From: Jannaschia sp. CCS1
GTDB lineage: Bacteria > Pseudomonadota > Alphaproteobacteria > Rhodobacterales > Rhodobacteraceae
Assembly (NCBI RefSeq): GCF_000013565.1
Contig: NC_007802.1
Coordinates: 2,356,001 to 2,420,000, forward strand
DNA length: 64,000 bases
Reading direction: 5' to 3'
A program made the translations under genes and the position numbers. Below the pieces are notes generated by a model. The model was given only the letters and a program-made list of their open reading frames with translations, had not been told where the DNA came from and did no database searches. Below, in pieces: positions 17,199 to 27,057 of this stretch; positions within the stretch are counted from its first letter, which is position 1; each line of letters opens with the position of its first letter.

Positions 17199-18785
17199 TC
17201 AGGCGGCCACCTGCGGCGGTCCATCAGCCGACCATGCATCGTCGGTATCATCGATGATGATAAACTCGCCCAATAGTCCATGCAGACGCTCCGCATCGGC
17301 CACCACACGCGCCCCGATGGCCGAGATTTCCTCAGTTCGCGTTGCGAATGACTGGATCACCGTGTCGATCTGCGCCAAGCTACCCGAAACATCCTGGACG
17401 GCACTCGATTGCTCGGTTGCCCGTTCGGAGATGTCCGCGACCCGGCCGCTGGCATCCTCGATGGAGCGCTCGATCTCATCAAGGGCAACACCGGCGCGGT
17501 CGACCATATCGGCGCCCGCCGCAACCTGGGACGAGCTGGCCGAAATCAGCGTTTTGACCTGATTGGCGGCCTCAGAGGTGCGATGTGACAGGGCCCGCAC
17601 TTCCGAGGCGACAACCGCGAACCCGGCACCGGCCTGCCCCGCACGGGCCGCCTCCACACCGGCGTTCAAGGCCAGCAGGTTGGTTTGAAACGAAATTTCT
17701 TCAATCACCTGGATGATCTTCTCGATTTCGGTCGACGAGGCGGTGATCTGCGCCATTGCATCGACTGCATCGCGGACAATCGCGCCCCCCTCAGTGGCCT
17801 TGCTAGCGGCGATCTGAGCTTGATCGCGAACAGAGAGAATGTCGCCCACCGTCGTGTCCAACGACTCAGACAGCGTGCGTATCGACCGTGCGGCCCCGGT
17901 AACCTCGACAGCCTGACGCTCCAGCTCAGACGCCATGCTGACGGTCATCTCTGCTGAAGCGGCGGCCTCGGCCTCCACATCGCGGACCATCGTCTTCGCT
18001 CCCGCGAGCGTCCGAGAGACGTTGCCGACAGCCTGGTTGTAGTCGGCGGACATCTGTCGGAACTCCGCCCCCGGATCGCCGTCCATCCGCGCCCGCAGGT
18101 CACGGGAGGCCATGGCGTGAAGATTGCGTTCGAGCATCGCAGTAACATTGCGTGCCGCTGCACTGGCTGTTTCCGCCTCAGCGCGCAGGGACTGCGCTTC
18201 CGTGGCTGCCAGCTCTGCCCGCGTCGTGGCCTCCGTCGCCTCCTGTTGCGCAGCCTGTTTGGCCGCGTCCTTACGGTCCTGCGACAGTATCGACATCGTC
18301 AGGAAACTGACTTCCAAAATCACGATCACCGCATGAAAGGCGACCCGCTCCACATTCTCGATCAGATTGACACTCGGAAAGACCAGTGCCGGTATCAAAA
18401 CGCCAAATCCCAGGTGATGAACCGCGGTCATGACCGTCATGGCAAAGAGTGCGGGGATTGAGCGCATCACGGCACCGACGGCGAGCACCACGAAAAATAA
18501 CATGTGGCTGTCGATCTGCCAAGGATGCCCGGCAAATGTCGCGGTAAAGACAATCGCTTGCCCGACAAGGGCGATGCCGAGGATGAGCGCCCCAATCTGC
18601 CCCCCCACCCGCGCCGCGAGGATCGCAGACACCGCAAGCGCCAGCGAAATCATGGCCAGAGGCAGAACTGCCGCGCCAAGCACGACCCCGGTTAGGGTCA
18701 CAACACCCACCATCGCAACGGTCAAGTTGCGCGCGTGGCGCATCTCCATCGCCCGGTCATCGGACCAGTCCCGCGATCTAAACAT
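17199..18785 (-). CDS. Methyl-accepting chemotaxis protein with multi-pass membrane sensor
   Basis: A 528-residue chemoreceptor. Residues about 15-155 form five or six closely spaced membrane helices with no large periplasmic domain, so sensing is probably inside the membrane or of the energy-taxis type. A coiled-coil with many Ala/Glu follows (165-215), then a HAMP-like region, then the signalling domain with the hallmark hairpin EISFQTNLLALNAGVEAARA and GFAVVASEVRALSHR near 365-400. There is no C-terminal CheR/CheB pentapeptide. Its start overlaps the upstream small gene by eight bases. Confidence 0.9.
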   Translation of the reverse strand: MFRSRDWSDDRAMEMRHARNLTVAMVGVVTLTGVVLGAAVLPLAMISLALAVSAILAARVGGQIGALILGIALVGQAIVFTATFAGHPWQIDSHMLFFVVLAVGAVMRSIPALFAMTVMTAVHHLGFGVLIPALVFPSVNLIENVERVAFHAVIVILEVSFLTMSILSQDRKDAAKQAAQQEATEATTRAELAATEAQSLRAEAETASAAARNVTAMLERNLHAMASRDLRARMDGDPGAEFRQMSADYNQAVGNVSRTLAGAKTMVRDVEAEAAASAEMTVSMASELERQAVEVTGAARSIRTLSESLDTTVGDILSVRDQAQIAASKATEGGAIVRDAVDAMAQITASSTEIEKIIQVIEEISFQTNLLALNAGVEAARAGQAGAGFAVVASEVRALSHRTSEAANQVKTLISASSSQVAAGADMVDRAGVALDEIERSIEDASGRVADISERATEQSSAVQDVSGSLAQIDTVIQSFATRTEEISAIGARVVADAERLHGLLGEFIIIDDTDDAWSADGPPQVAA

Positions 18786-19125
18786 CGTGCGACCCTCCCG
18801 ACAAATCCGCGCGCGAGGCGCCGCAGATTGCTGCCATCAATCGTCCGTCCAGGATCAGCCACGCCCCGAGCGCGCGGGCTGCGGGCTGCGTGTCAAACAC
18901 GGCCAAAACCGCAAACGGCGCGCGTATTGGCCCAACCTCCCGGCCACCGGCTGCGGCCACAATGCCGGCCGCGCCGCCATTGGCGGTCCAGGGCGGGGCA
19001 ATCACCAGGGCAACATCGCCCGGTTCCGGATGCCCGGCGCTCAACACCGCCACGGGCAGGGCCGCGAAGGCGATAAGTATCGTGGCGCACAGCAATACCA
19101 CCGGTGATCGTAAAAGATGTCTCAT
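18778..19125 (-). CDS. Hypothetical protein with N-terminal membrane segment
   Basis: A 115-residue protein starting at ATG 19125 (MRHLLRSPVV) with one hydrophobic segment at about 4-28 that could be a signal anchor. The rest is Gly/Ala-rich without a recognised motif. Its end overlaps the chemoreceptor start by eight bases, so the two are coupled and may act together. An alternative ATG at 19146 would add seven residues. Confidence 0.55.
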   Translation of the reverse strand: MRHLLRSPVVLLCATILIAFAALPVAVLSAGHPEPGDVALVIAPPWTANGGAAGIVAAAGGREVGPIRAPFAVLAVFDTQPAARALGAWLILDGRLMAAICGASRADLSGGSHDV

Positions 19126-19277
19126 GGCATCCGGCCTAGACGACAAGTGTTAAGAACGGTTTAAATGCCCGGGGCCGCGACAGTGCGTCGCCAGTATGCA
19201 ACGGTATACCTCTTTGCCTTCCCGCCCCGATCCGCTACACGGACCCCAACAGACACGACGCGCAGAGGGCAAATCCC

Positions 19278-21473
19278 ATGACGACACCCGACATCATCTA
19301 TACCAAAGTTGACGAGGCGCCGGAGCTGGCGTCGGCCTCCCTTTTGCCGATCATCCAACGGTTTGCGAAGGCCGCAGGGATCAGCGTGGGCACCCGGGAT
19401 ATCAGTCTTGCGGGTCGGATCCTGGCCACGTTCCCCGAGAACCTGACAGACGATCAGCGCATATCCGATGATCTGGCCGCGCTAGGAGAGTTGGTGAAAA
19501 CCGCCGAGGCCAACGTGATCAAGCTGCCCAACATCTCGGCCTCCGTGCCGCAGCTGGTCGCCGCCGTGACGGAGCTTCAGGGCAAGGGTTTCGCGATCCC
19601 CGATTACCCGGAAACCCCTGAAACGGATGCAGAAAAGGCTATCCGCGCGCGCTATGATGCGATCAAAGGCTCGGCCGTGAACCCGGTGCTGCGCGAAGGC
19701 AATTCGGACCGCCGCGCGGCCGCCGCCGTCAAGACCTACGCCCAGAACAATCCGCACCGCATGGGGGCCTGGAGCGCAGACAGCAAGACCCGTGTGGCGT
19801 CGATGTCGGGCGGTGATTTCTTCTCCAACGAGACCTCGGTGACGCTGGCCGAGGATACCCATGTCCAGATCGTGCTGGAGACCGCTGGCGGTGACAAGAT
19901 CCTGAAAGACGGCCTGTCCTACCCCGCAGGTACCGTGCTGGACGCGACCTTCATGAGCGCCGCAGCCCTTGGTGCCTTCCTGGCCGACGAGATCGAGAAA
20001 ACCAAGGCCGAGGGCGTGCTGTTCTCTCTGCATATGAAGGCCACGATGATGAAGGTGTCGGACCCGATCATCTTTGGCCACGCGGTCAAGGCCTGGCTCG
20101 CGCCCGTTTTCGATCAGTTCAGCGAAGAGTTGAAAGCCGCAGGCGTAAACCCCAATTCCGGCATGGCCGATCTTCTGGCCCGGGTCGCCGACCACCCCGA
20201 GATCCTCGCCGCGATTGAAGAGAACCGGGCCAACCGCCCGCCGATGTATATGGTGAACTCTGACAAGGGCATCACCAATCTGCACGTGTCATCCGATGTG
20301 ATCATTGACGCCTCCATGCCTGCGTTGATCCGGGCTGGTGGCAAGGGCTGGGGGCCGGATGGCGAAGAGCATGACGCCGTCTGCGTCATCCCCGACAATT
20401 CCTATGCGCCGGTCTATGATGAGGCGATCACCTTCTTCAAAGGCAACGGCGCGCTGGATCCCGCCACCGCAGGCACCGTGCAGAACCTGGGTCTGATGGC
20501 GCAAAAGGCGGAGGAATACGGCTCCCACCCCACAACGTTTGAGATTGCGGAGGCGGGCATTGTCAAAATGATCGCGGGCGATGGCACGGTGCTGCATTCC
20601 CATGAGGTGCAGGCGGGCGATATCTGGCGCTCAGCCTCCGCGCGCAAGGCCCCGATTGAGGATTGGGTGCAGCTGGCCATTGCGCGCCAGAAGGCCACCG
20701 GCTACCGCGCGATCTTCTGGCTCGACGCCGACCGGGCCCATGATGCGGAGTTAATCTCATACGTGAAGCCCATCCTGCAAGACTCTGGTGTTGAAGATAA
20801 ATTTGAGATCATGACCCCGCGTCAGGCGACCCGCGCGTCGTTGGAGACAATCACCAAGGGCGAGAACACCATCGCCATCACCGGCAACGTGCTGCGGGAC
20901 TATCTGACGGATCTGTTCCCGATCCTGGAACTGGCAACCTCGGCCAAGATGCTGTCCATCGTGAAGCTGATGCAGGGCGGCGGTTTGTTTGAAACCGGTG
21001 CCGGTGGATCGGCCCCGAAACACGTCCAGCAGTTGCACTCCGAAGGGCATCTGCGGTGGGACAGCCTCGGTGAATTCTGCGCCCTGGGCGAGTCCCTCAC
21101 CTTTCTGGCGGACGCAAAGGGCAACGCGAAGGCTCGCGTGTTGGGCGCGGCGGTTGATACCGCGACCCAAGGCATTCTGGATGACAACCGCTCTCCGGGG
21201 CGCAAGGTCGGCCAGCCGGACAACCGCGACAGCCATTACTGGTTCGCCCGCTACTGGGCCGAAGCGCTTGCCGCGCAGTCCGAGGACGCAGACATGGCCG
21301 CAGAGTTCGCGCCATTGGCACATGCATTGGCCGAGAATGAGGCCACGATCCTGGCGGAGCTGGATACCGGCGAAGGGTCGGAGGCCGACACTGGCGGATA
21401 CTACCTAAACGATCCCGCGAAGCTGGAGGCCGTCATGCGGCCAAGTGCGACGCTGAACGGGATTATCGGGTAG
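19278..21473 (+). CDS. icd2: NADP-dependent isocitrate dehydrogenase, monomeric type
   Basis: Oxidative decarboxylation of isocitrate to 2-oxoglutarate with NADP. The 731 residues match the length and start ([13 protein letters not shown]) of the monomeric IDH-II family, with conserved [34 protein letters not shown]-like and [15 protein letters not shown] segments. The two IDH families share no obvious overall similarity. It is followed, on the same strand, by the homodimeric enzyme. ATG 19278 follows GCAGAGGGC. The symbol is used loosely for the monomeric isozyme. Confidence 0.93.
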   Translation: MTTPDIIYTKVDEAPELASASLLPIIQRFAKAAGISVGTRDISLAGRILATFPENLTDDQRISDDLAALGELVKTAEANVIKLPNISASVPQLVAAVTELQGKGFAIPDYPETPETDAEKAIRARYDAIKGSAVNPVLREGNSDRRAAAAVKTYAQNNPHRMGAWSADSKTRVASMSGGDFFSNETSVTLAEDTHVQIVLETAGGDKILKDGLSYPAGTVLDATFMSAAALGAFLADEIEKTKAEGVLFSLHMKATMMKVSDPIIFGHAVKAWLAPVFDQFSEELKAAGVNPNSGMADLLARVADHPEILAAIEENRANRPPMYMVNSDKGITNLHVSSDVIIDASMPALIRAGGKGWGPDGEEHDAVCVIPDNSYAPVYDEAITFFKGNGALDPATAGTVQNLGLMAQKAEEYGSHPTTFEIAEAGIVKMIAGDGTVLHSHEVQAGDIWRSASARKAPIEDWVQLAIARQKATGYRAIFWLDADRAHDAELISYVKPILQDSGVEDKFEIMTPRQATRASLETITKGENTIAITGNVLRDYLTDLFPILELATSAKMLSIVKLMQGGGLFETGAGGSAPKHVQQLHSEGHLRWDSLGEFCALGESLTFLADAKGNAKARVLGAAVDTATQGILDDNRSPGRKVGQPDNRDSHYWFARYWAEALAAQSEDADMAAEFAPLAHALAENEATILAELDTGEGSEADTGGYYLNDPAKLEAVMRPSATLNGIIG

Positions 21474-21533
21474 CGCGTCAAGCGACGACAATCTGGCACC
21501 CCGCGCGGGGTCAAGGCCATTAAGCCGCCGCGC

Positions 21534-21562
21534 ATCGTCGGGCCGCCCCCCGGTCCGACGAT
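21534..21562 (+). terminator. Strong hairpin after the monomeric IDH gene
   Basis: A 12-base-pair stem (one G-T pair), left arm ATCGTCGGGCCG, right arm CGGTCCGACGAT, with a five-C loop, 60 bases after the stop. Only three T residues follow, so it may be a weak intrinsic terminator or an mRNA 3' end stabiliser. It separates the two isocitrate dehydrogenase genes. Confidence 0.5.
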
Positions 21563-21743
21563 TTGGCGGACCTCACACGCTCCGCCCGATGGGGCGCGCC
21601 AACTTGGCCACCATGAAGTGCCGGAGATCGTCTTTCGGATCGTCGCACCGCGACCCGCCGATGCGCGGCTTGTATCTTGCCTCCATCCCCACACTCGGTT
21701 CTAACCGGGTACACCCCAGACGCGACCGAACAGGACCGCCCGT

Positions 21744-22958
21744 ATGACCAAAATCAAAGTAGACAACCCCATTGTCGAGATGGACGGCGACGAGATGACC
21801 CGCATCATCTGGCAGTTCATCAAGGACAAGCTGATCCTGCCCTATCTCGACATTGACCTGCTCTACTACGATCTGGGCATTGAGGAGCGCGACCGCACCG
21901 AGGACCAGATCACAATCGACGCGGCCGAGAAAACGCTTGAAGTGGGCGTTGCCGTCAAATGTGCCACCATCACGCCCGATGAGGCGCGGGTGGAGGAATT
22001 CGGCCTCAAGAAGATGTGGCGCTCGCCCAACGGGACGATCCGTAACATCCTCGGCGGGGTGATCTTTCGCCAGCCGATCATCTGCAAAAACGTCCCCCGC
22101 CTTGTGCCCGGCTGGACCCAGCCCATCGTCGTGGGTCGCCATGCCTTTGGCGACCAGTATAAAGCCACCGACATGAAGTTCCCCGGCGCGGGCACGCTGA
22201 CGATGAAATTCACCGGTGAAGACGGCACCGAGATCGAGCATGAGGTCTACAAGGCCGACGGCGCGGGCGTATTCATGTCGATGTATAATATCGACGCCTC
22301 CATCTATGACTTCGCGCGCGCGTCGTTCAACTATGGCCTGAACCTGGGCTGGCCCGTTTACCTCTCCACCAAAAATACCATTCTGAAACAATACGATGGC
22401 CGCTTCCTTGAGATCTTCTCCGAAGTCTATGAGGCCGAGTTCAAGGAGGCGTTCGAGGAAAAGAAGATCTGGTACGAACACCGCCTCATCGACGACATGG
22501 TCGCCTGTGCGATCAAGTGGAACGGCGGCTTTGTCTGGGCCTGCAAGAATTACGACGGTGACGTACAGTCGGACGTTGTGGCGCAGGGCTTTGGCTCGCT
22601 CGGGATGATGGCCAGCCAGTTGATGACGCCCGACGGCAAGATCGTGGAATCGGAGGCCGCCCACGGCACCGTCACCCGTCACTACCGCAATCATCAGGAG
22701 GGGAAGGCCACCTCCACCAACTCCATCGCCTCGATCTATGCCTGGACCGGCGGCCTGAAGCACCGCGCCAAGCTGGATGACAATGCGAAGCTGGCCGAAT
22801 TCGCCGAAACGCTGGAGCGGGTGATCATCGAGACCGTGGAATCCGGGTTCATGACCAAGGACCTCGCGCTTCTGGTGGGGCCGGATCAAAGCTGGCTGAC
22901 GACCATGGGGTTCCTGGAGAAGATCGACGAGAACCTCAGCAAGGCGCTGGCGGGCTAG
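21744..22958 (+). CDS. icd: NADP-dependent isocitrate dehydrogenase, homodimeric type
   Basis: A 404-residue isocitrate dehydrogenase of the eukaryote-like homodimeric subfamily. Visible features are the N-terminal [16 protein letters not shown], the substrate-binding [20 protein letters not shown] region at about 77-96 and the isopropylmalate/isocitrate dehydrogenase signature region with [21 protein letters not shown], then HGTVTRHYR (cofactor loop). It makes NADPH and 2-oxoglutarate, as does the unrelated enzyme directly upstream. The 270-base gap between them with a hairpin suggests a separate promoter. Confidence 0.95.
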   Translation: MTKIKVDNPIVEMDGDEMTRIIWQFIKDKLILPYLDIDLLYYDLGIEERDRTEDQITIDAAEKTLEVGVAVKCATITPDEARVEEFGLKKMWRSPNGTIRNILGGVIFRQPIICKNVPRLVPGWTQPIVVGRHAFGDQYKATDMKFPGAGTLTMKFTGEDGTEIEHEVYKADGAGVFMSMYNIDASIYDFARASFNYGLNLGWPVYLSTKNTILKQYDGRFLEIFSEVYEAEFKEAFEEKKIWYEHRLIDDMVACAIKWNGGFVWACKNYDGDVQSDVVAQGFGSLGMMASQLMTPDGKIVESEAAHGTVTRHYRNHQEGKATSTNSIASIYAWTGGLKHRAKLDDNAKLAEFAETLERVIIETVESGFMTKDLALLVGPDQSWLTTMGFLEKIDENLSKALAG

Positions 22959-23036
22959 GGCAAGTCCGGCATTCCGCCAGTTGCGAACCCAACCGCGGTC
23001 GGTCTACTGGCCCTGTTCGGCGGGCGGCTTGCCCTC

Positions 23037-23327
23037 ATGATCAGGAGCGGGCGCATGTTTTGGGTCAAGAAAGGATTGCGGAGCCTGTGCTGGCTCGTGG
23101 CCATCTTGGCCTGTGCCCCACTGGCCCTCGGCGTTGCGTTCTTCATTGAGTATCAGCGTTTTTGCACGCCGTGGGATGAGTTTCCGGGTTATCACGTGGC
23201 GGAATGCTGGGATATTCAGCGCGCCGCGCTCAGGCTGACCGCGTTGGGCGCGCCCCTTGTCTTGCCGTTGCTGGTGATGCTGGTTCTTCTTTGCACGCCG
23301 CGTTTCAGGCGGTGGGTCAAATTGTAG
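23037..23327 (+). CDS. Small two-helix membrane protein
   Basis: A 96-residue protein with hydrophobic segments at about 18-38 and 70-88 and three cysteines in the loop and helix regions (RFCTPW, AECWDI). ATG 23055 is an alternative start six codons in. The GC-rich codon use and the charged ends (RFRRWVKL) look genuine. I do not recognise a family. It lies between icd and the SDR gene on the same strand. Confidence 0.5.
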   Translation: MIRSGRMFWVKKGLRSLCWLVAILACAPLALGVAFFIEYQRFCTPWDEFPGYHVAECWDIQRAALRLTALGAPLVLPLLVMLVLLCTPRFRRWVKL

Positions 23328-23386
23328 GCCCATTGACCTCTGCCGCGCGTCACCGCACCCTGCCCCGACCCATGACGGAGCGCCCT

Positions 23387-24142
23387 ATGACCCAACCGCA
23401 ATTCGCCCGCTACCCCTCCCTCGACGGCGCGTCCGTGTTCATCACCGGCGGCGCATCTGGCATCGGTGCGGGCATGGTGCGGGCTTTCGCCGATCAGGGT
23501 GCTCAGGTGGGGTTCGTGGATATGGATGCGGACGGCGGCACCGCGCTGGCATCTGAAACCGGCGCGACCTTCGCCGCCTGTGATCTGCGCGATATCAACG
23601 GGTTACGCAGCGCGTTCGCCACACTGGCCGACGCCAATGGCCCGGCGCAAGTGCTGGTCAACAATGCCGCCCGCGATGACCGGCATAATTGGAAAGACGT
23701 CACGCCGGAATATTGGGACGACCGTCAGAACACCAACCTGCGCCACCAGTTCTTCGCGATTCAGGCCGTGGCCCCTGCGATGATCGCGGCGGGCAAGGGC
23801 TCCATCATCAACATGGGCTCCAATTCCTGGTGGGAGGCGGGCGGCGGTTTCCCGGCCTACGCCACCGCCAAATCCGCCGCCCATGGGCTGACCCGCACCA
23901 TGGCCCGCGACCTTGGCCCCCACCGCATCCGCGTGAACACGATTGTGCCAGGCTGGATCATGACCGACCGCCAAAGGGAGCTGTGGGTGACGGAAGAGGC
24001 CCTGGACGCCCAACTCAAGCGCCAGTGCCTGCCAGACCCCATCGACCCGGTCTACGTCGTGCGCATGGCGCTGTTTCTGGCCTCCGACGACGCGGCGATG
24101 TGTTCGGCCAACAATTACATGGTGGAAGCGGGCTCGATCTGA
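23387..24142 (+). CDS. Short-chain dehydrogenase/reductase (SDR)
   Basis: A 251-residue classical SDR. The cofactor motif TGGASGIG is at about 19-26, followed by VDMDADGG (acidic residue after beta-2 favours NAD), NNAA near 90, the serine in NMGSNSWW and the YATAK catalytic Tyr/Lys near 160. ATG 23387 is chosen because GGAG lies about nine bases upstream; an ATG five codons earlier (23372) is possible. The SNSWWEAGGGF segment recalls sugar or aldose dehydrogenases, but the substrate cannot be fixed. Confidence 0.88.
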   Translation: MTQPQFARYPSLDGASVFITGGASGIGAGMVRAFADQGAQVGFVDMDADGGTALASETGATFAACDLRDINGLRSAFATLADANGPAQVLVNNAARDDRHNWKDVTPEYWDDRQNTNLRHQFFAIQAVAPAMIAAGKGSIINMGSNSWWEAGGGFPAYATAKSAAHGLTRTMARDLGPHRIRVNTIVPGWIMTDRQRELWVTEEALDAQLKRQCLPDPIDPVYVVRMALFLASDDAAMCSANNYMVEAGSI

Positions 24143-24315
24143 CGATGCTATGACAAGTATCGTGCGGAGCCCAAGTCGCGGATGACGGGCTGATCTGACG
24201 CGCAAGACGCGACGCCGCATCTCTGACGTCTGGGCGGGCTGTGGCGTGAACCACGTGGCGGTTCAGGGGCCGTCGCTTTTACGACCCGTCATGTCCCGAC
24301 CGTGGGTTTCGGACC

Positions 24316-25098
24316 CTAAGCGGCCATCGCTGCAACGGGCTCCACCCAGACCTGCGCGCCTTCAAACATCGCGCTGTGGCCCGGCGGCAGCTCGGTCCAT
24401 CCGCCCTGCCCCACCTCCAGCGGCTCCGAGACGACGGCCCATCCCGTCCGGCTTTTGCTCCAGCGATAATATACGGACGGCGCGATGTGATCTGAACTGA
24501 GGCGCAGCGCATAGAGCCGTGTTCCATCACTCCACGCCGCAGAGCTGCGCAGATGGGGCGTTGTGCCGGTCTCCCGCGACATCTGCTCCAGCCTGCGGTG
24601 GGCTAGCAGGACGGCGCCGATCGGGTCCGCCTCCAGTCCAAAATCCAACGCGTACAGGAACAGCAATTCACTATCCGTCGCGCCTTTGCGGTGGGCATAA
24701 AGCGGATCGGACACGCCCATATCGGCCCGCCGCCGGAACCGATCAAAGCCGCCGATCTGACCATTGTGCATGAAACTCCACCGCCCATGGGCGAAGGGGT
24801 GGCAATTGTTGCGGCTGGTCGCGGCCCCGGTGGAGGCGCGGACATGGGACAGAAAGGCGTGGCTTTTCAAGGTCCGCGCGAGCGAGGCGAGGTTTGGGTC
24901 CGACCACGCCGGGAAGACATCCCGGTAGAGGCCCGGATCGGGCCGGTCGCCATACCACGCGACGCCGAAGCCATCGGCGTTGATCGCTGTCTTGCATTCG
25001 GTCGCGGCGCGGCTTTGGTCAATCAAGGAATGCCCGGGCGCGGTTAATAATTCCTCAAGATAGATCGCCTGGCCCAGATACGCGGCCCACCGACACAT
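24316..25098 (-). CDS. Class II glutamine amidotransferase (YafJ-like)
   Basis: A 260-residue protein beginning MCRWAAYLG; removal of Met would expose Cys2 as the Ntn nucleophile. The GATase II pattern continues with NADGFGVAWYG (about 40-50), SHVRASTGA (83-91), NCHPFAHGRWSFMHNGQIG (97-116). Stand-alone enzymes of this type hydrolyse a gamma-glutamyl amide or thio-compound; the partner is unknown. The following small gene on the same strand ends next to its start, with zero gap. Confidence 0.85.
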   Translation of the reverse strand: MCRWAAYLGQAIYLEELLTAPGHSLIDQSRAATECKTAINADGFGVAWYGDRPDPGLYRDVFPAWSDPNLASLARTLKSHAFLSHVRASTGAATSRNNCHPFAHGRWSFMHNGQIGGFDRFRRRADMGVSDPLYAHRKGATDSELLFLYALDFGLEADPIGAVLLAHRRLEQMSRETGTTPHLRSSAAWSDGTRLYALRLSSDHIAPSVYYRWSKSRTGWAVVSEPLEVGQGGWTELPPGHSAMFEGAQVWVEPVAAMAA

Positions 25099-25305
25099 TC
25101 ACGCGCCCCGGTTGTGGGTCTTGGCGTAGAGATCCGCAATGATCCGGCTAGCGGTCTTTTCAAACAGGCACGGGATCAGCGCATGGACCGCCGCAGCCCC
25201 CGCCGCAAGAAAGAGTTTACCGCTGAACTTTCCTGCAAACGCCATATGCTCAAGGAAACTCTCGTCCACGGTTGCAGGGTGGTCGAGGAAGATGCGGCGG
25301 ATCAT
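25099..25305 (-). CDS. Small DUF6356-like protein
   Basis: A 68-residue protein with start MIRRIFLDHPATVDESFLEH and one hydrophobic segment (about 34-52) ending in a C-terminal helix with basic residues. The pattern matches small proteins grouped as DUF6356. ATG 25305 is set by the ribosome site AGGAG just upstream; the longer frame to 25629 would overlap the divergent Lrp gene. It directly precedes the glutamine amidotransferase gene, probably in one transcript. Confidence 0.65.
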   Translation of the reverse strand: MIRRIFLDHPATVDESFLEHMAFAGKFSGKLFLAAGAAAVHALIPCLFEKTASRIIADLYAKTHNRGA

Positions 25306-25420
25306 GGCGGGCTCCTGTGGTTGGGTTTTGGGCAGAGTGCCATGGGTGCCATGGGCATAGCTCCCAAATATAGCGCTGTTTGGCCGTGACATGTGGAAGA
25401 CTTCCCACCATATTGCTGTC

Positions 25421-25879
25421 ATGACAAATCTTGACCCAACAGACGCCCGTATCCTCGCCCATTTGCAACGCCGCTGTGATGAGCCGTTGGAGGAGCTTGG
25501 CCACCACGTCGGCCTGTCGCGCAATGCGGTGTGGCGGCGGGTGAAGGCGTTGGAAGAGCGCGGGGTGCTGACAGGTCGTGTGGCCGTCGTGGATCCTGTG
25601 GCCGTGGGTCTTGGCCTGATGGTGTTCATTCAAGTCCGCGCGGCGCATCATTCGGCGGATTGGCTGGAGCAGTTTCGCCGTGCCGTTCGCGCGATGCCGG
25701 AGATTTTGGGCGTTTACCGCATGACCGGCGATCTGGATTACTTGATCCGCGCCCGTGTGGCCGATGTGGCGGATTACGACCGGCTCTATCAGCGGCTCAT
25801 TGATCGGGTCGAAATGGGCGACGTCTCGGCCAGTTTCGTGATGGAGGAGTTGAAGGAGGGCAGCGCGCTGCCCCTGTGA
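25421..25879 (+). CDS. Lrp/AsnC family transcriptional regulator
   Basis: A 152-residue regulator with the N-terminal helix-turn-helix LDPTDARILAHLQRR and LGHHVGLSRNAVWRRVKALEERGVLTGR, then the RAM-type effector domain (about 65-145) with GVYRMTGDLDYLIRARVADV. It is divergent from the DUF6356-like gene, 115 bases apart, so this pair is the most likely target beside itself. No strong ribosome site precedes the ATG at 25421. Confidence 0.88.
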   Translation: MTNLDPTDARILAHLQRRCDEPLEELGHHVGLSRNAVWRRVKALEERGVLTGRVAVVDPVAVGLGLMVFIQVRAAHHSADWLEQFRRAVRAMPEILGVYRMTGDLDYLIRARVADVADYDRLYQRLIDRVEMGDVSASFVMEELKEGSALPL

Positions 25880-26000
25880 TTTCGTCGCGCGGGTATATCA
25901 ATCGTATATCAATTGCCGACATGGGGTCCCAGCACAGGGTCCCAGAGCGCGGGGTAGATCAATGGTAGATCAATTTGCCCCGCACGTCCCGGGCCAGGCG

Positions 26001-27005
26001 TCACGCATTCACGTCGACGACAACACGGCCCCGAACACCGCCCTTGAGGATGGCGCGACCAAGATCCGGCAGATCGGACAGCGTCGCGGGCACGACCATG
26101 GCCTCCAACTTGCCCATCGGCAGATCCTTGGCGAGGAAATTCCACGCGCGCACCCGGTTGTCATAGGGCTGCATGACGCTGTCGATGCCAAGAAGGTTTA
26201 CGCCGCGCAGAAGGAACGGGATCACCGTCGCCGGAAGGCCCGCGCCGCCCGCCAGACCCACCGCCGCGACGGAGCCGCCGTATTTCATCTGCCCCAACAC
26301 CCGCGCCAGCATGTCGCCGCCCACGGCATCGACGCATCCGGCCCAGGTCTCGGCCTCCAGCGGGCGTTTGACCGTCTCGTTGATCTCTTCGCGGGCGACG
26401 ATGCGGGTGGCCCCCAGCGACTTCAGGTAGTCCTCCTGCTCGGGTCGGCCTGTTACTGCCGCGACCTCATGACCGAAATTGGCCAGGATCGCTGTGGCAA
26501 CGGACCCGACGCCGCCAGCCGCGCCGGTCACCAGAACCTCCCCCTGATCGGGCTTCAATCCGTGGTCCTCCAGCGCCATGATCGCCAGCATCGCGGTGAA
26601 ACCTGCGGTGCCAATGGCCATCGCCTGCCGCGTCGTCAGACCCTCGGGCAGCGGCACCAGCCAATCGGCCTTCACGCGGGCTTTCTGGGCATAGCCGCCC
26701 CAGTGCATCTCCCCCACGCGCCATCCGGTCAGCACGACCTTGTCGCCGGGTTTGTAGCGGTCATCGTCGGACGTCTCTACGGTGCCCGCGAAATCAATGC
26801 CCGGCACGTGGGGATATTTGCGAACCAACCCGCCACCGGGGCCGACGCAGAGCCCGTCCTTATAGTTTAACGTTGAATAGTCGACGGCGACCGTCACATT
26901 GCCGCCATCCTCAAACGTGGGCAGGCGGTCTTCGGATATGGCTTCGACAGAGGCGCTGGTCTTGCCCTCATCATTTTTCTCAACGACCAATGCATTGAAC
27001 GTCAT
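26001..27005 (-). CDS. acuI: Acryloyl-CoA reductase AcuI (MDR family)
   Basis: A 334-residue medium-chain dehydrogenase/reductase of the YhdH/AcuI group that reduces acryloyl-CoA to propionyl-CoA with NADPH. Seen are NYKDGLCVGPGGGLVRKYP at about 46-64, PGIDFAGTV, the cofactor-binding TGAAGGVGS near 155 and the typical C-terminal GRVVVDVNA. ATG 27005 follows AAGGAGAGAG. It lies 52 bases after dmdA on the same strand, the known arrangement in DMSP-degrading roseobacters, so the role in DMSP/acrylate metabolism and detoxification is well supported. Confidence 0.93.
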   Translation of the reverse strand: MTFNALVVEKNDEGKTSASVEAISEDRLPTFEDGGNVTVAVDYSTLNYKDGLCVGPGGGLVRKYPHVPGIDFAGTVETSDDDRYKPGDKVVLTGWRVGEMHWGGYAQKARVKADWLVPLPEGLTTRQAMAIGTAGFTAMLAIMALEDHGLKPDQGEVLVTGAAGGVGSVATAILANFGHEVAAVTGRPEQEDYLKSLGATRIVAREEINETVKRPLEAETWAGCVDAVGGDMLARVLGQMKYGGSVAAVGLAGGAGLPATVIPFLLRGVNLLGIDSVMQPYDNRVRAWNFLAKDLPMGKLEAMVVPATLSDLPDLGRAILKGGVRGRVVVDVNA

Positions 27006-27057
27006 CGCGTCTCTCTCCTTCAGTATCGCGTTAAGATCGCAGCGCAAAGTGCTGTAA

